This document shows positions 12,735-24,109 of a stretch of 64,000 nucleotides of DNA, piece after piece (position 1 is the stretch's first letter; the number at the start of each line of letters is the position of its first letter). The translations under genes were made by a program, and so were the position numbers. The notes beneath the pieces were generated by a model. The model was not told the DNA's origin. It ran no database searches and saw only the letters and a program-made list of their open reading frames with translations. Origin of the DNA: Megaustenia siamemsis. Lineage: Eukaryota; Mollusca; Gastropoda; Stylommatophora; Ariophantidae. The stretch covers positions 13,482,358 to 13,546,357 of the forward strand of contig JAVIAB010000160.1 in the NCBI GenBank assembly GCA_032433765.1, read 5' to 3'.

Positions 12735-13140
12735 CGTGAGACAGCCTGAGCCTTAGAGATGAGATCAGAAATGAAGAACTGGGGGAGGGGGGGGAGGCTA
12801 GGAATAATTCCCGCCATAGAATACATAAAGAAACCACACATTAAATGGTTTAACCCCGTGATAATTCAGACCGGACCAAAACACATCACCACTATAATAA
12901 ACGTTCCGAGATTATCAGACCCACAGGTCGACCGCGAAAAAGAGAATTCTGGATTGATGGAATATTAGAAACACCAGGAAACATTACAGCAGCAGAGACA
13001 GTTAGGAGAGCAAAAGACAGCAAATATGTCTCCCCTGGATGCTGAAAGACAGCAAATTATGTCTCCCCTGGATGCTGAAAGACAGCAAATTATGTCTCCC
13101 CTGGATGCTGAAAGACAAATGACGAAGGGAGGAAGAACGT
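12735..13140 (+). mobile_element. LINE family D, 3' end
   Basis: Reads LSLRDEIRNEEL, a frame break at a G run, then IIPAIEYIKKPHIKWFN, PRLSDPQVDREKE, the WIDGILET block and a RRAKDRK-like end. This is the C-terminal end of a non-LTR element. Other copies: 17735, 24915 (minus), 25720, 63270. The last coding segment is tandemly tripled (see next entry). Confidence 0.75.
13016..13113 (+). repeat. 33-bp tandem triplication inside a LINE-D tail
   Basis: Three copies (32, 33 and 33 bases) of a unit starting GACAGCAAATTATGTCTCCC. The unit corresponds to the single-copy RAKDRK...LST segment of other LINE-D ends at 17805 and 25815. It lies 73 bases before the giant 27-bp array. Confidence 0.9.
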
Positions 13141-13186
13141 GACGGTCATAACTCCGACTCTCCAAATTTGACAACACAAGCTGTGC

Positions 13187-14886
13187 TTTCTAACAATTCA
13201 ATCATCTACTTACTTTCTAACAATTCAATCATCTACTTACTTTCTAACAATTCAATCATCTACTTACTTTCTAACAATTCAATCATCTACTTACTTTCTA
13301 ACTATTCAATCATCTACTTACTTTCTAACTATTCAATCATCTACTTACTTTCTAACTATTCAATCATCTACTTACTTTCTAACTATTCAATCATCTACTT
13401 ACTTTCTAACAATTCAATCATCTACTTACTTTCTAACAATTCAATCATCTACTTACTTTCTAACTATTCAATCATCTACTTACTTTCTAACTATTCAATC
13501 ATCTACTTACTTTCTAACTATTCAATCATCTACTTACTTTCTAACTATTCAATCATCTACTTACTTTCTAACAATTCAATCATCTACTTACTTTCTAACA
13601 ATTCAATCATCTACTTACTTTCTAACAATTCAATCATCTACTTACTTTCTAACTATTCAATCATCTACTTACTTTCTAACTATTCAATCATCTACTTACT
13701 TTCTAACTATTCAATCATCTACTTACTTTCTAACAATTCAATCATCTACTACTTTCTAACAATTCAATCATCTACTTACTTTCTAACTATTCAATCATCT
13801 ACTTACTTTCTAACTATTCAATCATCTACTTACTTTCTAACAATTCAATCATCTACTTACTTTCTAACAATTCAATCATCTACTTACTTTCTAACAATTC
13901 AATCATCTACTTACTTTCTAACAATTCATCATCTACTTACTTTCTAACTATCATCATCTACTTACTTTCTAACTATTCAATCATCTACTTACTTTCTAAC
14001 TATTCAATCATCTACTTACTTTCTAACTATTCAATCATCTACTTACTTTCTAACAATTCAATCATCTACTTACTTTCTAACAATTCAATCATCTACTTGC
14101 TTTCTAACAATTCAATCATCTACTTACTTTCTAACTATTCAATCATCTACTTACTTTCTAACTATTCAATCATCTACTTACTTTCTAACTATTCAATCAT
14201 CTACTTACTTTCTAACTATTCAATCATCTACTTACTTTCTAACTATTCAATCATCTACTTACTTTCTAACAATTCAATCATCTACTTACTTTCTAACAAT
14301 TCAATCATCTACTTACTTTCTAACTATTCAATCATCTACTTACTTTCTAACAATTCAATCATCTACTTACTTTCTAACAATTCAATCATCTACTTACTTT
14401 CTAACTATTCAATCATCTACTTACTTTCTAACAATTCAATCATCTACTTACTTTCTAACTATTCAATCATCTACTTACTTTCTAACAATTCAATCATCTA
14501 CTTACTTTCTAACAATTCAATCATCTACTTACTTTCTAACTATTCAATCATCTACTTACTTTCTAACAATTCAATCATCTACTTACTTTCTAACAATTCA
14601 ATCATCTACTTACTTTCTAACTATTCAATCATCTACTTACTTTCTAACAATTCAATCATCTACTTACTTTCTAACTATTCAATCATCTACTTACTTTCTA
14701 ACAATTCAATCATCTACTTACTTTCTAACAATTCAATCATCTACTTACTTTCTAACTATTCAATCATCTACTTACTTTCTAACTATTCAATCATGTTCTT
14801 ATTTTCTAACTATTCAATCATCTACTTACTTTCTAACTATTCAATCATGTTCTTATTTTCTAACTATTCAATCATATAATTACTTT
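13187..14886. repeat. 27-bp minisatellite, about 63 copies, with higher-order structure
   Basis: Unit CTAACAATTCAATCATCTAC plus TTACTTT, 27 bases, very homogeneous. The main variation is A or T at unit position 6 (N or Y when translated as LSNNSIIYL). From about 14262 the order is NNYNNYNY, NNYNNYNY, NNY, an 8-unit (216-bp) higher-order repeat. Because 27 is divisible by three, long open frames run through it; they are not genes. Confidence 0.96.
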
Positions 14887-14929
14887 CGCTGGTTTTATTA
14901 CCTTTCAGTGTCCAAGAGAAAATATAATA

Positions 14930-15085
14930 TTTGAGCCAATGCTCCTGTATGATGTTCGTCACAATGTCTCCTATTCCACTTATCCATCGTTTTTAGGTCC
15001 AACGTTTCTCTTTTCCCCGATGACTCTGATATTTACAATTTTCTAGGAAACGTCTATCGTCATTGTTACATGTCCAAACAGTGTC
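14930..15085 (-). mobile_element. LINE fragment (YADD-type, C-terminal GHV block)
   Basis: Minus strand reads TLFGHVTM then a decayed I-x-GKR-x-R-P block, resembling the FFGHVMRRE...[10 protein letters not shown] region at 41860-41940. Confidence 0.45.
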
Positions 15086-15089
15086 ATCT

Positions 15090-15540
15090 GTTGTTAGGAT
15101 TATCATAACTGCACACCGAACGAATCCATTGGTGCTTCCATACCCCACCACCACCACCCTCTTTTCTGACAAAATTGATGAGAACCCTGACCCGCGCGAA
15201 CCAACTCCGTAGCACGACCTAGGATCCACGGTTTGGACACGTTTCTGCTGACAATGTTGCTCAGACAGGGTCTAATTTATGACCTACTCTTTTCGATCTT
15301 AACTGCCGTAGATTTTTTTTCACGTGCGCGAGTACACACGGGACCTCCTGTTTATTGTCGTTATATCCGAGAGGGCTATACATTGAATCTACTAGCCAGA
15401 GACCAGGGGAGGGTAACAGCACCGCGAAGAAATCACAGATTATTTTTTTCTTATTAAAAAAATAACACCGCTTGTGGTGGGCTTTGAAACCGGGTCATTC
15501 CAGTCCAAGGCTGACGTGGTACCTCTAAACCACCCTACCC
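15090..15540 (-). mobile_element. tRNA-derived SINE-2
   Basis: On the minus strand the element starts at about 15540 with a tRNA-like head (box A TGGTTTAGAGG, box B GGTTTCAAAGCCC). Its body (15090-15360) matches 29645-29890 over blocks such as TTAGGATTATCAT and TGCTGACAATTTTGCCCAGA-like sequence. Two diverged copies support an interspersed family distinct from SINE-1. Confidence 0.65.
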
Positions 15541-15599
15541 TTAGCCTCTGTTGTTTTTTAGTTCTTAGTACTATTTAAAGGAAAGCCTAATTGAACTTG

Positions 15600-16586
15600 T
15601 ACTTATTGTATGAAAGTAAAGGTTTCCTCCACGGCTTGCTAGTACTTATTGTATGAAAGTAAAGGTTCCCTCCACGCCTTGCTAGTTCTTATTGTATGAA
15701 AGTAAAGGTTTCCTCCACGGCTTGCTAGTACTTATTGTATGAAAGTAAAGGTTTCCTCCACGCCTCGCTAGTACTTATTGTATGAAAGTAAAGGTTTCCT
15801 CCACGCCTTGCTAGTACTGATTGTATGAAAGTAAAGGTTTCCTCCACGCCTTGCTAGTACTGATTGTATGAAAGTAAAGGTTTCCTCCACGCCTTGATAG
15901 TACTGATTGTATGAAAGTAAAGGTTTCCTCCACGCCTTGCTAGTACTGATTGTATGAAAGTAAAGGTTCCCTCCACGCCTTGCTAGTACTGATTGTATGA
16001 AAGTAAAGGTTCCCTCCACGCCTTGCTAGTACTGATTGTATGAAAGTAAAGGTTTCCTCCACGCCTTGCTAGTACTGATTGTATGAAAGTAAAGGTTTCC
16101 TCCACGCCTTGCTAGTACTGATTGTATGAAAGTAAAGGTTCCCTTCACGCCTTGCTAGTACTGATTGTATGAAAGTAAAGGTTCCCTCCACGCCTTGCTA
16201 GTACTGATTGTATGAAAGTAAGGTTCCCTCCACGCCTTGCTAGTACTTATTGTATGAAAGTAAAGGTTCCCTCCACGCCTTGCTAGTACTGATTGTATGA
16301 AAGTAAAGGTTTCCTCCACGCCTTGCTAGTACTGATTGTATGAAAGTAAAGGTTTCCTCCACGCCTTGCTAGTACTGATTGTATGAAAGTAAAGGTTTCC
16401 TCCACGCCTTGCTAGTACTGATTGTATGAAAGTAAAGGTTTCCTCCACGCCTTGCTAGTACTGATTGTATGAAAGTAAAGGTTCCTCCACGCCTTGCTAG
16501 TACTGATTGTATGAAAGTAAATGTTCCCTCCACGCCTTGCTAGTACTGATTGTATGAAAGTAAAGGTTCCCTCCACGCCTTGCTAG
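15600..16586. repeat. 43-bp minisatellite, 23 copies, derived from SINE-1 tail
   Basis: Unit TACTGATTGTATGAAAGTAA followed by AGGTTTCCTCCACGCCTTGC and TAG, 43 bases. The array is 987 bases, which is 23 units with two single-base deletions. The unit part AAAGTAAAGG...CACGCC matches the SINE-1 tail AAAGTAAAGT...CACGCC, and the last unit runs on into SINE-1 body sequence at 16587. Confidence 0.95.
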
Positions 16587-16630
16587 GCGTATGGAGAATA
16601 TAGTGTTAGTGACAATGTTTTTCTATGACC
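16587..16630 (-). mobile_element. SINE-1 tail remnant at the end of the 43-bp array
   Basis: GCGTATGGAGAATATAGTGT and the following TAGTGACAATG align with the SINE-1 stretch GCGTATAGGGAATATGGTGT then TAGTGACCAT. The match stops where (ATC)n of a LINE-B tail begins. Confidence 0.75.
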
Positions 16631-16877
16631 ATCATCATCATCGAGTGCCATCTCCACAACGAAGGTTGGCTACCATGGAGCGCCATTCTGCTCTGTCTCT
16701 TGCCTTGATGGTGCAGGTTGTCATAGGCTGATTTGCCCATCTTTTGATGTTACTCGTCCATTTCCTGGAAAAATCTCTTGTATCCATTTTTAGGGGCTGG
16801 GTGAACCACAAACGAGCCACTAGCCTCTCAGCCAAATAGGCTTCTACTTGTTGTATACCCGTGTGATTATTTAACAT
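16628..16877 (-). mobile_element. LINE family B, 3' end with (GAT)n tail
   Basis: Minus strand reads SNIKRWANQPMTTCTIKARD, then RAEWRSMVANLRCGDGTR and a stop, followed by a short (GAT)n tail (16628-16640). It matches the decayed end of the copy at 56740-56840. Confidence 0.8.
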
Positions 16878-16984
16878 GACATTGATGACTACACCTTTAA
16901 CGTTTGTGATGGTGTGCTAAACATGAAGCAGCAAACATTACATCCACACTTCACAAATACTCAGTCAATAAAAGAAGGTAAAGA

Positions 16985-17235
16985 GCTTCCACCTTGCTAG
17001 GCGTACGAGACATATGGTGTTAGTGTCTATATCTTTCAATGATCACGGCGAGTTATTGGATGAAGTGGTCGGTATTACGTTAGGCCGCCCTTCTTCCAAA
17101 AGAAATATCTGGTACACATCGTAATGCTGGGTAAACTCCCGAAGTTTTGTCGATCCGAGAAATATTCGCAAAATCTAAGATTTTAACCTGAACTTTTCTG
17201 ATCAGTAGCGAGCGCACGAACCACTCAGCCATCTA
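16985..17235 (-). mobile_element. SINE-1, diverged copy
   Basis: Shares GGTAAAGAGCTTCCACCTTG-like tail, GACATATGGTGTTAGTG, a GTGGTCGGTATTACG block and a degenerate tRNA head (GAACCACTCAGCCATC on the + strand). Same orientation as all other SINE-1 copies. Confidence 0.7.
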
Positions 17236-17730
17236 CACTCAATAAAAGCATAATTGGAGTGTTCATAAACCGACAATCTCTGCCATGTAAATATTGATGT
17301 TCTGATGACAACAGAAAGGTCCTTCCTTACCCTCTCATGTGAACAAATATTCCCTTTAAATGAGACAGAAAAACGATCCATCAATTCAAATTGCCGAGTG
17401 TTGCGGAGTAAGTACATAGATGTTCTACTGTATTATTATTTTGTATTATCAGCTGCATTTGTAAAATATGTAACACCGCTTCTTTCCGCCATTTTTTTTC
17501 AGATCAGTGTTTGTCTTTAAAGTTTAATTTCTTTTCTTTTTTTTTTATATTTTAGAATAGTATTTGTTGATCTTTGTATATTTTTTGTTACGTACGTGAT
17601 GAAAGCTTTGCCGAAATGTCGGAGTTTGTCTGGTCTGTCCATTAGTTTAGCTGATTAATACCATTTTTTTTTAATTTTACATTGTAATGTATTTGTGCCG
17701 TCTTTCATTACATTGATATTAATTGACTAC
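17236..17730. other. AT-rich unique DNA
   Basis: No exon or element recognised. Confidence 0.4.
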
Positions 17731-17734
17731 GAGA

Positions 17735-17862
17735 AAGATGGACTGACGGAATATTAGAAACACTAGTAAATAATAATAGCAACAGAACAAACAGAAGAGC
17801 AAAAGACCGCAAATTATATCTCTCCTCGACGCTGAAAGGCAAATAAAGAAGGAAAGAAGAAG
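17735..17862 (+). mobile_element. LINE family D, 3' tip
   Basis: Matches the WIDGILET and RAKDRKLYL-like end of the copy at 12735 (ATGGACTGACGGAATATTAG, then AGAGCAAAAGACCGCAAATT). Confidence 0.65.
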
Positions 17863-18238
17863 AATATATTCATTGACTTTCATTGACACCAACTGACTAT
17901 TCTTTGACATACATTGACATTAATTCATATTGCTTGTATCTATCGACACATAACATCAGAAGCCAGAATCATATATTGAAATTATTTCTTTATATATATA
18001 TATATATCTTACCATCTTACCTCATCTTGCTTGTTTAATCAGCAAATGTATCATCTATACATTCTTCATGTCACATCACTAAAATATTTCACCTCTCCAG
18101 TCACTGCCATCTCTTTCGGCCTTATAAAACGATAATAGCCACAAGGAGTCACTCATTCCCACCCCATGGTTCGTCATGCTGCTCACCAAAACGTCATCCC
18201 TCTTGTCTGTAGTTACATCTCATTCCACTTCATTCCTC

Positions 18239-19215
18239 AACATCTCGTCACCCTCCAACATGCCTCACTTCTACCATCACATCTCGTCACCCTCCAACAT
18301 GCCTCACTTCTACCTTCACATCTCGTCACCCTCCAACATGCCTCACTTCTACCTTCACATCTCGTCACCCTCCAACATGCCTCACTTCTACCTTCACATC
18401 TCGTAACCCTCCAGCATGCCTCACCTCTTCTACCTTCACATCTCGTCACCCTCCAACATGCCTCATTTCTACCTTCACATCTCGTCACCCTCCAACATGC
18501 CTCACTTCTTCTACCCTCACATCTCGTAACCCTCCAGCATGCCTCACCTCTTCTACCTTCACATATCGTCACCCACCAACATGCCTCACCTCTTCTACCT
18601 TCACATATCGTCACCCACCAACATGCCTCACCTCTTCTACCTTCACATATCGTCACCCACCAACATTCCTCACCTCCTCTACTCACACATATCGTCACCC
18701 ACCAACATGCCTCACCTCTTCTACCTTCACATATCGTCACCCACCAACATGCCTCACCTCTTCTACCTTCACATATCGTCACCCACCAACATGCCTCACC
18801 TCTTCTACCTTCACATATCGTCACCCACCAACATTCCTCACCTCCTCTACTCACACATATCGTCACCCACCAACATTCCTCACCTCCTCTACTCACACAT
18901 ATCGTCACCCACCAACATTCCTCACCTCCTCTACTCACACATATCGTCACCCACCAACATTCCTCACCTCCTCTACTCACATATATCGTCACCCACAAAC
19001 TTGCCTCACCTCCTCTACCTTCACATATCGTCACCCACCAACATGCCTCACCTCTTCTACCTTCACATATCGTCACCCACCAACATGCCTCACCTCTTCT
19101 ACCCTCACATCTCGTCACCCACCAACATGCCTCACCTCTTCTACCTTCACATATCGTCACCCACCAACATGCCTCACCTCCTCTACTCTCACATATCGTC
19201 ACCCACCAACATTCC
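18239..19215. repeat. 39/42-bp minisatellite
   Basis: About 25 units. The first third uses a 39-base unit (CATCTCGTCACCCTCCAACA TGCCTCACTTCTACCTTCA) and the rest a 42-base unit with CATATCGTCACCCACCAACA. Within the second part, units with CATGCCTCACC and with CATTCCTCACC alternate in AAAB, AAAB order before a BBB run. Both lengths are multiples of three, so open frames cross the array on both strands (up to 410 and 321 codons). I regard these as artefacts. Confidence 0.93.
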
Positions 19216-19790
19216 TCACACCTATTTCACTCATCACTACGTCACTCGCACACACCCCAACCACCAAATGGTCTCAACTCTTCCCCCCTGATCTCACCCG
19301 CAGTCACGCTACTCCTCCCAGGAGAGACTGCATCAATTCCCATCCCACCCAACCGCCGAGGAGCTTCATTTCCTGTCCAGTCATTTCGTCAGCTCTGAGA
19401 ACGTGGCCACCACACAAGATGACAGTGACATTCACCTGCACGCCAACCTTAGACCCAGGTCCCGCAGTCTAAGGTCAGTGGTCACACTTCCTAATGTCAA
19501 TCCTAATCTGCATGTCATAGATTTTCCTTAGGTCATCTACATATCTTGTTATGTTCCTCATACAACGCACAAAGTTCGATAAACGTTAGACTTGTGTGAC
19601 AATAATATGTGTGTGGTCTAGTATACGTTAGACTTTAGTACACTTAGTTCTATATGTTAGAATTGTGTACAAATACAATTTTCAAGAGCGATTATACATC
19701 GTACTTTATTAAACACAGCATATTGAGGATCACTTGTACTTCATACTTTTGTATAAATTATGTGGCCCTTTATGTAGTATTTTAAAAAAA
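19216..19790. other. Unique DNA between array and SINE
   Basis: Nothing recognised. A Pro/Ser-rich extension of the array's open frame continues to 19398 but shows no domain. Confidence 0.4.
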
Positions 19791-20032
19791 AAAAGTAAAG
19801 AGCCCCCTCACGCCAAGTGGCGTATAGGGAATATGGTGTTAGTGACCATGAATTTTACGGACCTTCAGCACATGATTTTTTGGGGTAGTGTGGTCGCCCG
19901 CGCCGCTTTATTTTCCCAGAAAAATCCGGTAGCCATTTAAGGCTGTGTGAACCCAGAAGCCGTCTGTTTGGATCGTACCCTCTTGTCCTTTGTAGTCCAG
20001 TTCACTAACCACTGAGCTATCGCGGCTCCCTA
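19782..20032 (-). mobile_element. SINE-1, well-preserved copy
   Basis: A-rich tail side at 19782-19793, GCCAAGTGGCGTATAGGGAA, central block and tRNA head ending GCGGCTCCC at 20030. Imperfect flanking repeats TATGTAGTAT (19771) and TATCTAGTAT (20033) may be the target-site duplication. Confidence 0.88.
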
Positions 20033-20244
20033 TATCTAGTATACTTGAGTATAAACAACAAGGACAAGATCCAGCATGTAATGCCAAGTTATAAAATAAT
20101 TATTAGTTTTAGATGGTGGGAATAAAGTGCTGAACAAATCGATTCGAAATGCTGTGTTGTGTCAGCACATTATATCACTCTAACTTACTGCACGTCAAAC
20201 ACCTGTCATGACGTGTTCAGCGCACACTCGCACCACAAATAAAT

Positions 20245-20365
20245 ATCTTCATTTTCTTGATCTTGATCCGTCCAGCGCCACTAGACGTCGCATGGGGCTC
20301 GTAGTGTTTCTCGTCAAACATCTTGGCGAGATATGCAAATAAATATATGCTCTAGTCTGACGCGT
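20245..20365 (-). mobile_element. LINE family C1, 3' tip
   Basis: TCTTGATCTTGATCCGTCCA followed by GACGTCGCATGGGGCTCGTA matches the ends at 27165 and 46800 (ALCDVxWRRKDQ region on the minus strand). Confidence 0.65.
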
Positions 20366-20620
20366 TTTATTTATTTGTTTGTTTTCTTAAAGTGGAGAGG
20401 GATAGGTTGGATGACATTATGGGCTGGGGTAGTTGGTGTGTTCATTGTTCTATAGCTCAGTTACATCGAATTTGATCTCTTCTTGGTGTATCATATCTCT
20501 TGTGAAAACCTGCTCACAGTTTCTTGTAGAAAGCAACTTGTGGAATCGACTTAAAACATGTCACGTTAAAACCTTTGTTGTCTTCTCGCTTTGAAACGTC
20601 CTTCAGTGTCTTAAGCTCTT

Positions 20621-20626
20621 TCTCTC

Positions 20627-20673
<47 letters not shown>
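20621..20673. repeat. (CT)n microsatellite
   Basis: Nearly pure CT run directly ahead of the 36-bp array. It generates an Arg/Glu-rich artefactual frame on the minus strand. Confidence 0.95.
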
Positions 20674-20674
<1 letters not shown>

Positions 20675-20689
20675 GGCCACACTTCAAGC

Positions 20690-22640
20690 TATTTCTCGTC
20701 ACACTTTCCTGGCCACCCTTGTAGATGTGTCTCGTCACATTCTCTTGGTCACCCTTCTAGCTATGTCTCGTCACATTCTCTTGGTCACCCTTCTAGTTAT
20801 GTCTCGTCACACTCTCTTGGTCACCCTTCTAGCTATGTCCCGTGACACTCTTCTCGTCACACTCTCTTGACCACCCTTATAGCTATGTCTCGTCACTTTA
20901 CTAGCCACCCTTCTAGCTATGGCTCGTCACACTCTTCTCGTCACACTCTCCTGACCCCCCCCCTTATAGCTATGTCTCGTCACGCTCTCTTGGCCACTCT
21001 TCTAGCTATGTCTCGTCACACTCTTTGGCCACCTTTCTAGCTATGTCTCGTCACACTCTTCTCATCACACTCTTTTGACCACCCTTATAGCTATGTCTTG
21101 TCAGCTATGTCTCGTCACACTCTCTTGGCCACTCTTCTAGCTATGTCTCGTCACACTCTTCCACTCTTCTAGCTCACACTCTCTCATGACCACCCTTATA
21201 GCTATGTCTCGTCACGCTCTCTTGGCCACTCTTCTAGCTATGTCTCGTCACACTCTTCTCATCACACTCTCTTGACCACCCTTATAGCTATGTCTCGTCA
21301 TACTCTCTTGGCCACCCTTCTCATCACACTCTCCTGACCCCTCTTATAGCTATGTCTCGTCACGCTCTCTTGGCCACTCTTCTAGCTATGTCTTGTCACA
21401 CCTTCTTGGCCACTCTTCTAGCTATGTCTCGTCACACTCTTCTCATCACACTCTCTTGACCACCCTTATAGCTATGTCTCGTCATACTCTCTTGGCCACC
21501 CTTCTCATCACACTCTCTTGACCACCCTTATAGCTATGTCTCGTCATACTCTCTTGGCACCCTTCTCATCACACTCTCTTGACCACCCTTATAGCTATGT
21601 CTTGTCACACTCTCTTGGCCACTCTTCTAGTTATGCCTCATCACGCTCTCTTGGCCACCATTCTAGCTATGTCTCGTCACAATCTTCTCGTCATACTGTC
21701 TTGGCCACCCCTCTAGCTATGTCTCGTCCTACTCTCTTGGGCACTCTTCTAGCTATGTCTCGTCCTACTCTCTTGGGCACTCTTCTAGCTATGTCTCGTC
21801 ATACTCTCTTGGCTACCCTTCTAGCTATGTCTCGTCATACTCTCTTGGCTACCCTTCTAGCTATGTCTCGTCCTACTCTCTTGGCTACCCTTCTAGCTAT
21901 GTCTCGTCATACTCTCTTGGCTACCCTTCTAGCTATGTCTCGTCATACTCTCTTGGCTACCCTTCTAGCTATGTCTCGTCATACTCTTTTGGCTACCCTT
22001 CTAGCTATGTCTCGTCATACTCTCTTGGCTACCCTTCTAGCTATGTCTCATCATATTCTCTTGGCCATCCTTCTTACTATGTCTCGTCACACTCTCTTGG
22101 CCACTCTTCTAGCTATGTCTCGTCACACTCTTCTCGTCAGACTCTCTTGGCTACTCTTCTAGCTATATCTCGTCACACTCTCTTGGCCACTCTTCTAGCT
22201 ATATCTCGTCACACTCTCTTGGCCACTCTTCTAGCTGTCTCGTCACACTCTTCTCGTCACACTATCTTGGCCACTCTTCTAGCTATATCTTGCCACACTC
22301 TCTGGCCAGTCTTCTAGCTATATCTCGTCACACTCTCTTGGACACTCTTCTATCTATGTCTCGTCACACACTTCTCGTCACACTCTCTTGGCCACTCTTC
22401 TAGCTATATCTAGTCACACTCTCTTGGCCACTCTTCTTGCTATGTCTCGTCACACTCTTTTCGTCGTACTCTCTTGGCCACTCTTCTAGCTATGTCTCGT
22501 CACACTCTTCTCGTCACACTCTCTTGACCACTCTTCTAGCTATGTCTCGTCACACTCTCTTGGCCACTCTTCTAGCTATGTCTCGTCACACTCTCTTGGC
22601 CACTCTTCTAGCTATATCTCGTCATACTCTCTTGGCCACT
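20690..22640. repeat. 36-bp minisatellite (CTAGCTATGTCTCGTCACAC type)
   Basis: Basic unit AGCTATGTCTCGTCATACTC plus TCTTGGCTACCCTTCT, 36 bases, with many units extended by a CTTCTCGTCACA insertion. The unit is most regular at about 21720-22060. Being divisible by three, it gives a 214-codon artefactual frame. Confidence 0.92.
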
Positions 22641-23285
22641 GTTCTAGCTATATCTCGTCACACTCTTCTCGTCATACTCTCTTGGCCACCCTTCTAGCTA
22701 TATCTCGTCACACTCTTCTCGTCATACTCTCTTGGCCACCCTTCTAGCTATATCTCGTCACACTCTTCTCGTCATATTCTCTTGGCCACCCTTCTAGTTT
22801 TATCTCGTCACACTCTTCTCGTCAAACTCTCTTGGCCACCCTTCTAGCTATATCTCGTCACACTCTTCTCGTCATACTCTCTTGGCCACCCTTCTAGCTA
22901 TATCTCGTCACACTCTTCTCTTCATACTCTCTTGGCCAGCCTTCTAGCTATATCTCGTCACACTCTTCTCGTCATACTCTCTTGGCCACCCTTCTAGCTA
23001 TATCTCGTCACACTCTTCTCTTCATACTCTCTTGGCCACCCTTCTAGCTATATCTCGTCACACTCTTCTCTTCATACTCTCTTGGCCACCCTTCTAGCTA
23101 TATCTCGTCACACTCTTCTCTTCATACTCTATTGGCCACCCTTCTAGCTATATCTCGTCACACTCTTCTCTTCATACTCTCTTGGCCACCCCTCTAGCTA
23201 TATCTGGTCACACTCTTCTCGTCATACTCTCTTGGCCACCCTTTTAGCTATATCTCGTCAAACTCGTCTCGTCACTTACCTCTCG
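22641..23285. repeat. 50-bp minisatellite, 13 regular copies
   Basis: Composite unit AGCTATATCTCGTCACACTC, TTCTCGTCATACTCTCTTGG, CCACCCTTCT, exactly 50 bases; copies start at 22641, 22691 and so on to 23241. It is the 36-base unit fused with a 14-base partial copy, amplified with strict periodicity. Confidence 0.95.
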
Positions 23286-23289
23286 TTAA

Positions 23290-24090
23290 AACCCTTCTTA
23301 GTGGTACATGGTCAGTATGCGCAGTTTGTCATCCTGTGAAAACATCTCTGAAAACCATTTAAGACCCCTTTTTTCGGACATCGTCATGTATTTGACCTCC
23401 CTTCCCTAAATCAACACGTCTGTCTAGTCACCAAGTGCATGATCCCACTCTCTGATATCGCCGTGCGTGTTCCCACTCCTGACGCCACCACTTACTTGTT
23501 TCCTCTCTGACGTCATCACGCCTATCCCTCCATTTCAGCCTTCCCCTACGTATAAGAAAAACCCCAGCTTACGGGCAGTTATCGCGTGAGCTATGGGAGA
23601 CAGTGCCCACCCATGAGCCAGCCCTTACTATTTACAGCATCTCTAAGTCCCTGATTTATCGTGTAGCCAGCATGGTTCAGCTTTCAAGTATAAAACAACA
23701 GATTCCATTACTGAGCTTTTGTTACAGATAGCAACGTCCCAGGATTCCTACAGCACTGTCTGGCCGATTGCTTGATTAATTTCAGTAGTGCTTAATACTT
23801 TAAGCACCGAATCGCATTAATAGGAAGCAAGATTTAATCTTCCGGTATTTTAATGCTGGATTCTACATCTGTAGATCTCTCCAATACTTTTCCTCTTGTT
23901 CTCTTATCAACCTCTCCTACTAAATGCGTCATTCCAGGGACAGGTATCGTGTCGAATTCACAGTTGATACTTCAAAATGTTCAGAATATGTCTCAACATG
24001 GTTGAATGTAGTGTATAGAAGCTTCTAGACACATGATTTCGAATTGATATGATACACAGAGGGCAGGGACGCGTTGAAGCACAGGATCAT
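23290..24090. other. Unique DNA, nothing recognised
   Basis: GC is somewhat higher at 23400-23640, with a TATAAGAAAAA string near 23563. No coding exon downstream supports a promoter call. Confidence 0.4.
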
Positions 24091-24109
24091 TTACAGCAGC
24101 AGGTAGGCA

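Noticed and set aside
13168..14879. Two open frames of about 260 codons (LSNNSIIYL repeats)
   Set aside because: A 27-base unit, divisible by three and free of stops, explains them. The frames shift where a unit has an indel, with no sign of conservation of the protein.
3490..15540. tRNA genes at box A/box B matches (3540, 4200, 15500, 20010)
   Set aside because: Acceptor and anticodon stems do not close, and the matches sit at the ends of interspersed SINE copies.
18166..19398. 410-codon + frame and 321-codon minus frame, possible repeat protein
   Set aside because: Both arise from the 39/42-bp array. Open frames on both strands at once point to satellite composition, not coding.
21518..22697. 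Open frames with MSRHTLLATLLA repeats
   Set aside because: Product of the 36-bp array; no start context or unique domain.
23540..23640. Core promoter around TATAAGAAAAA
   Set aside because: No downstream coding exon on the + strand until 36 kb and no other promoter evidence.
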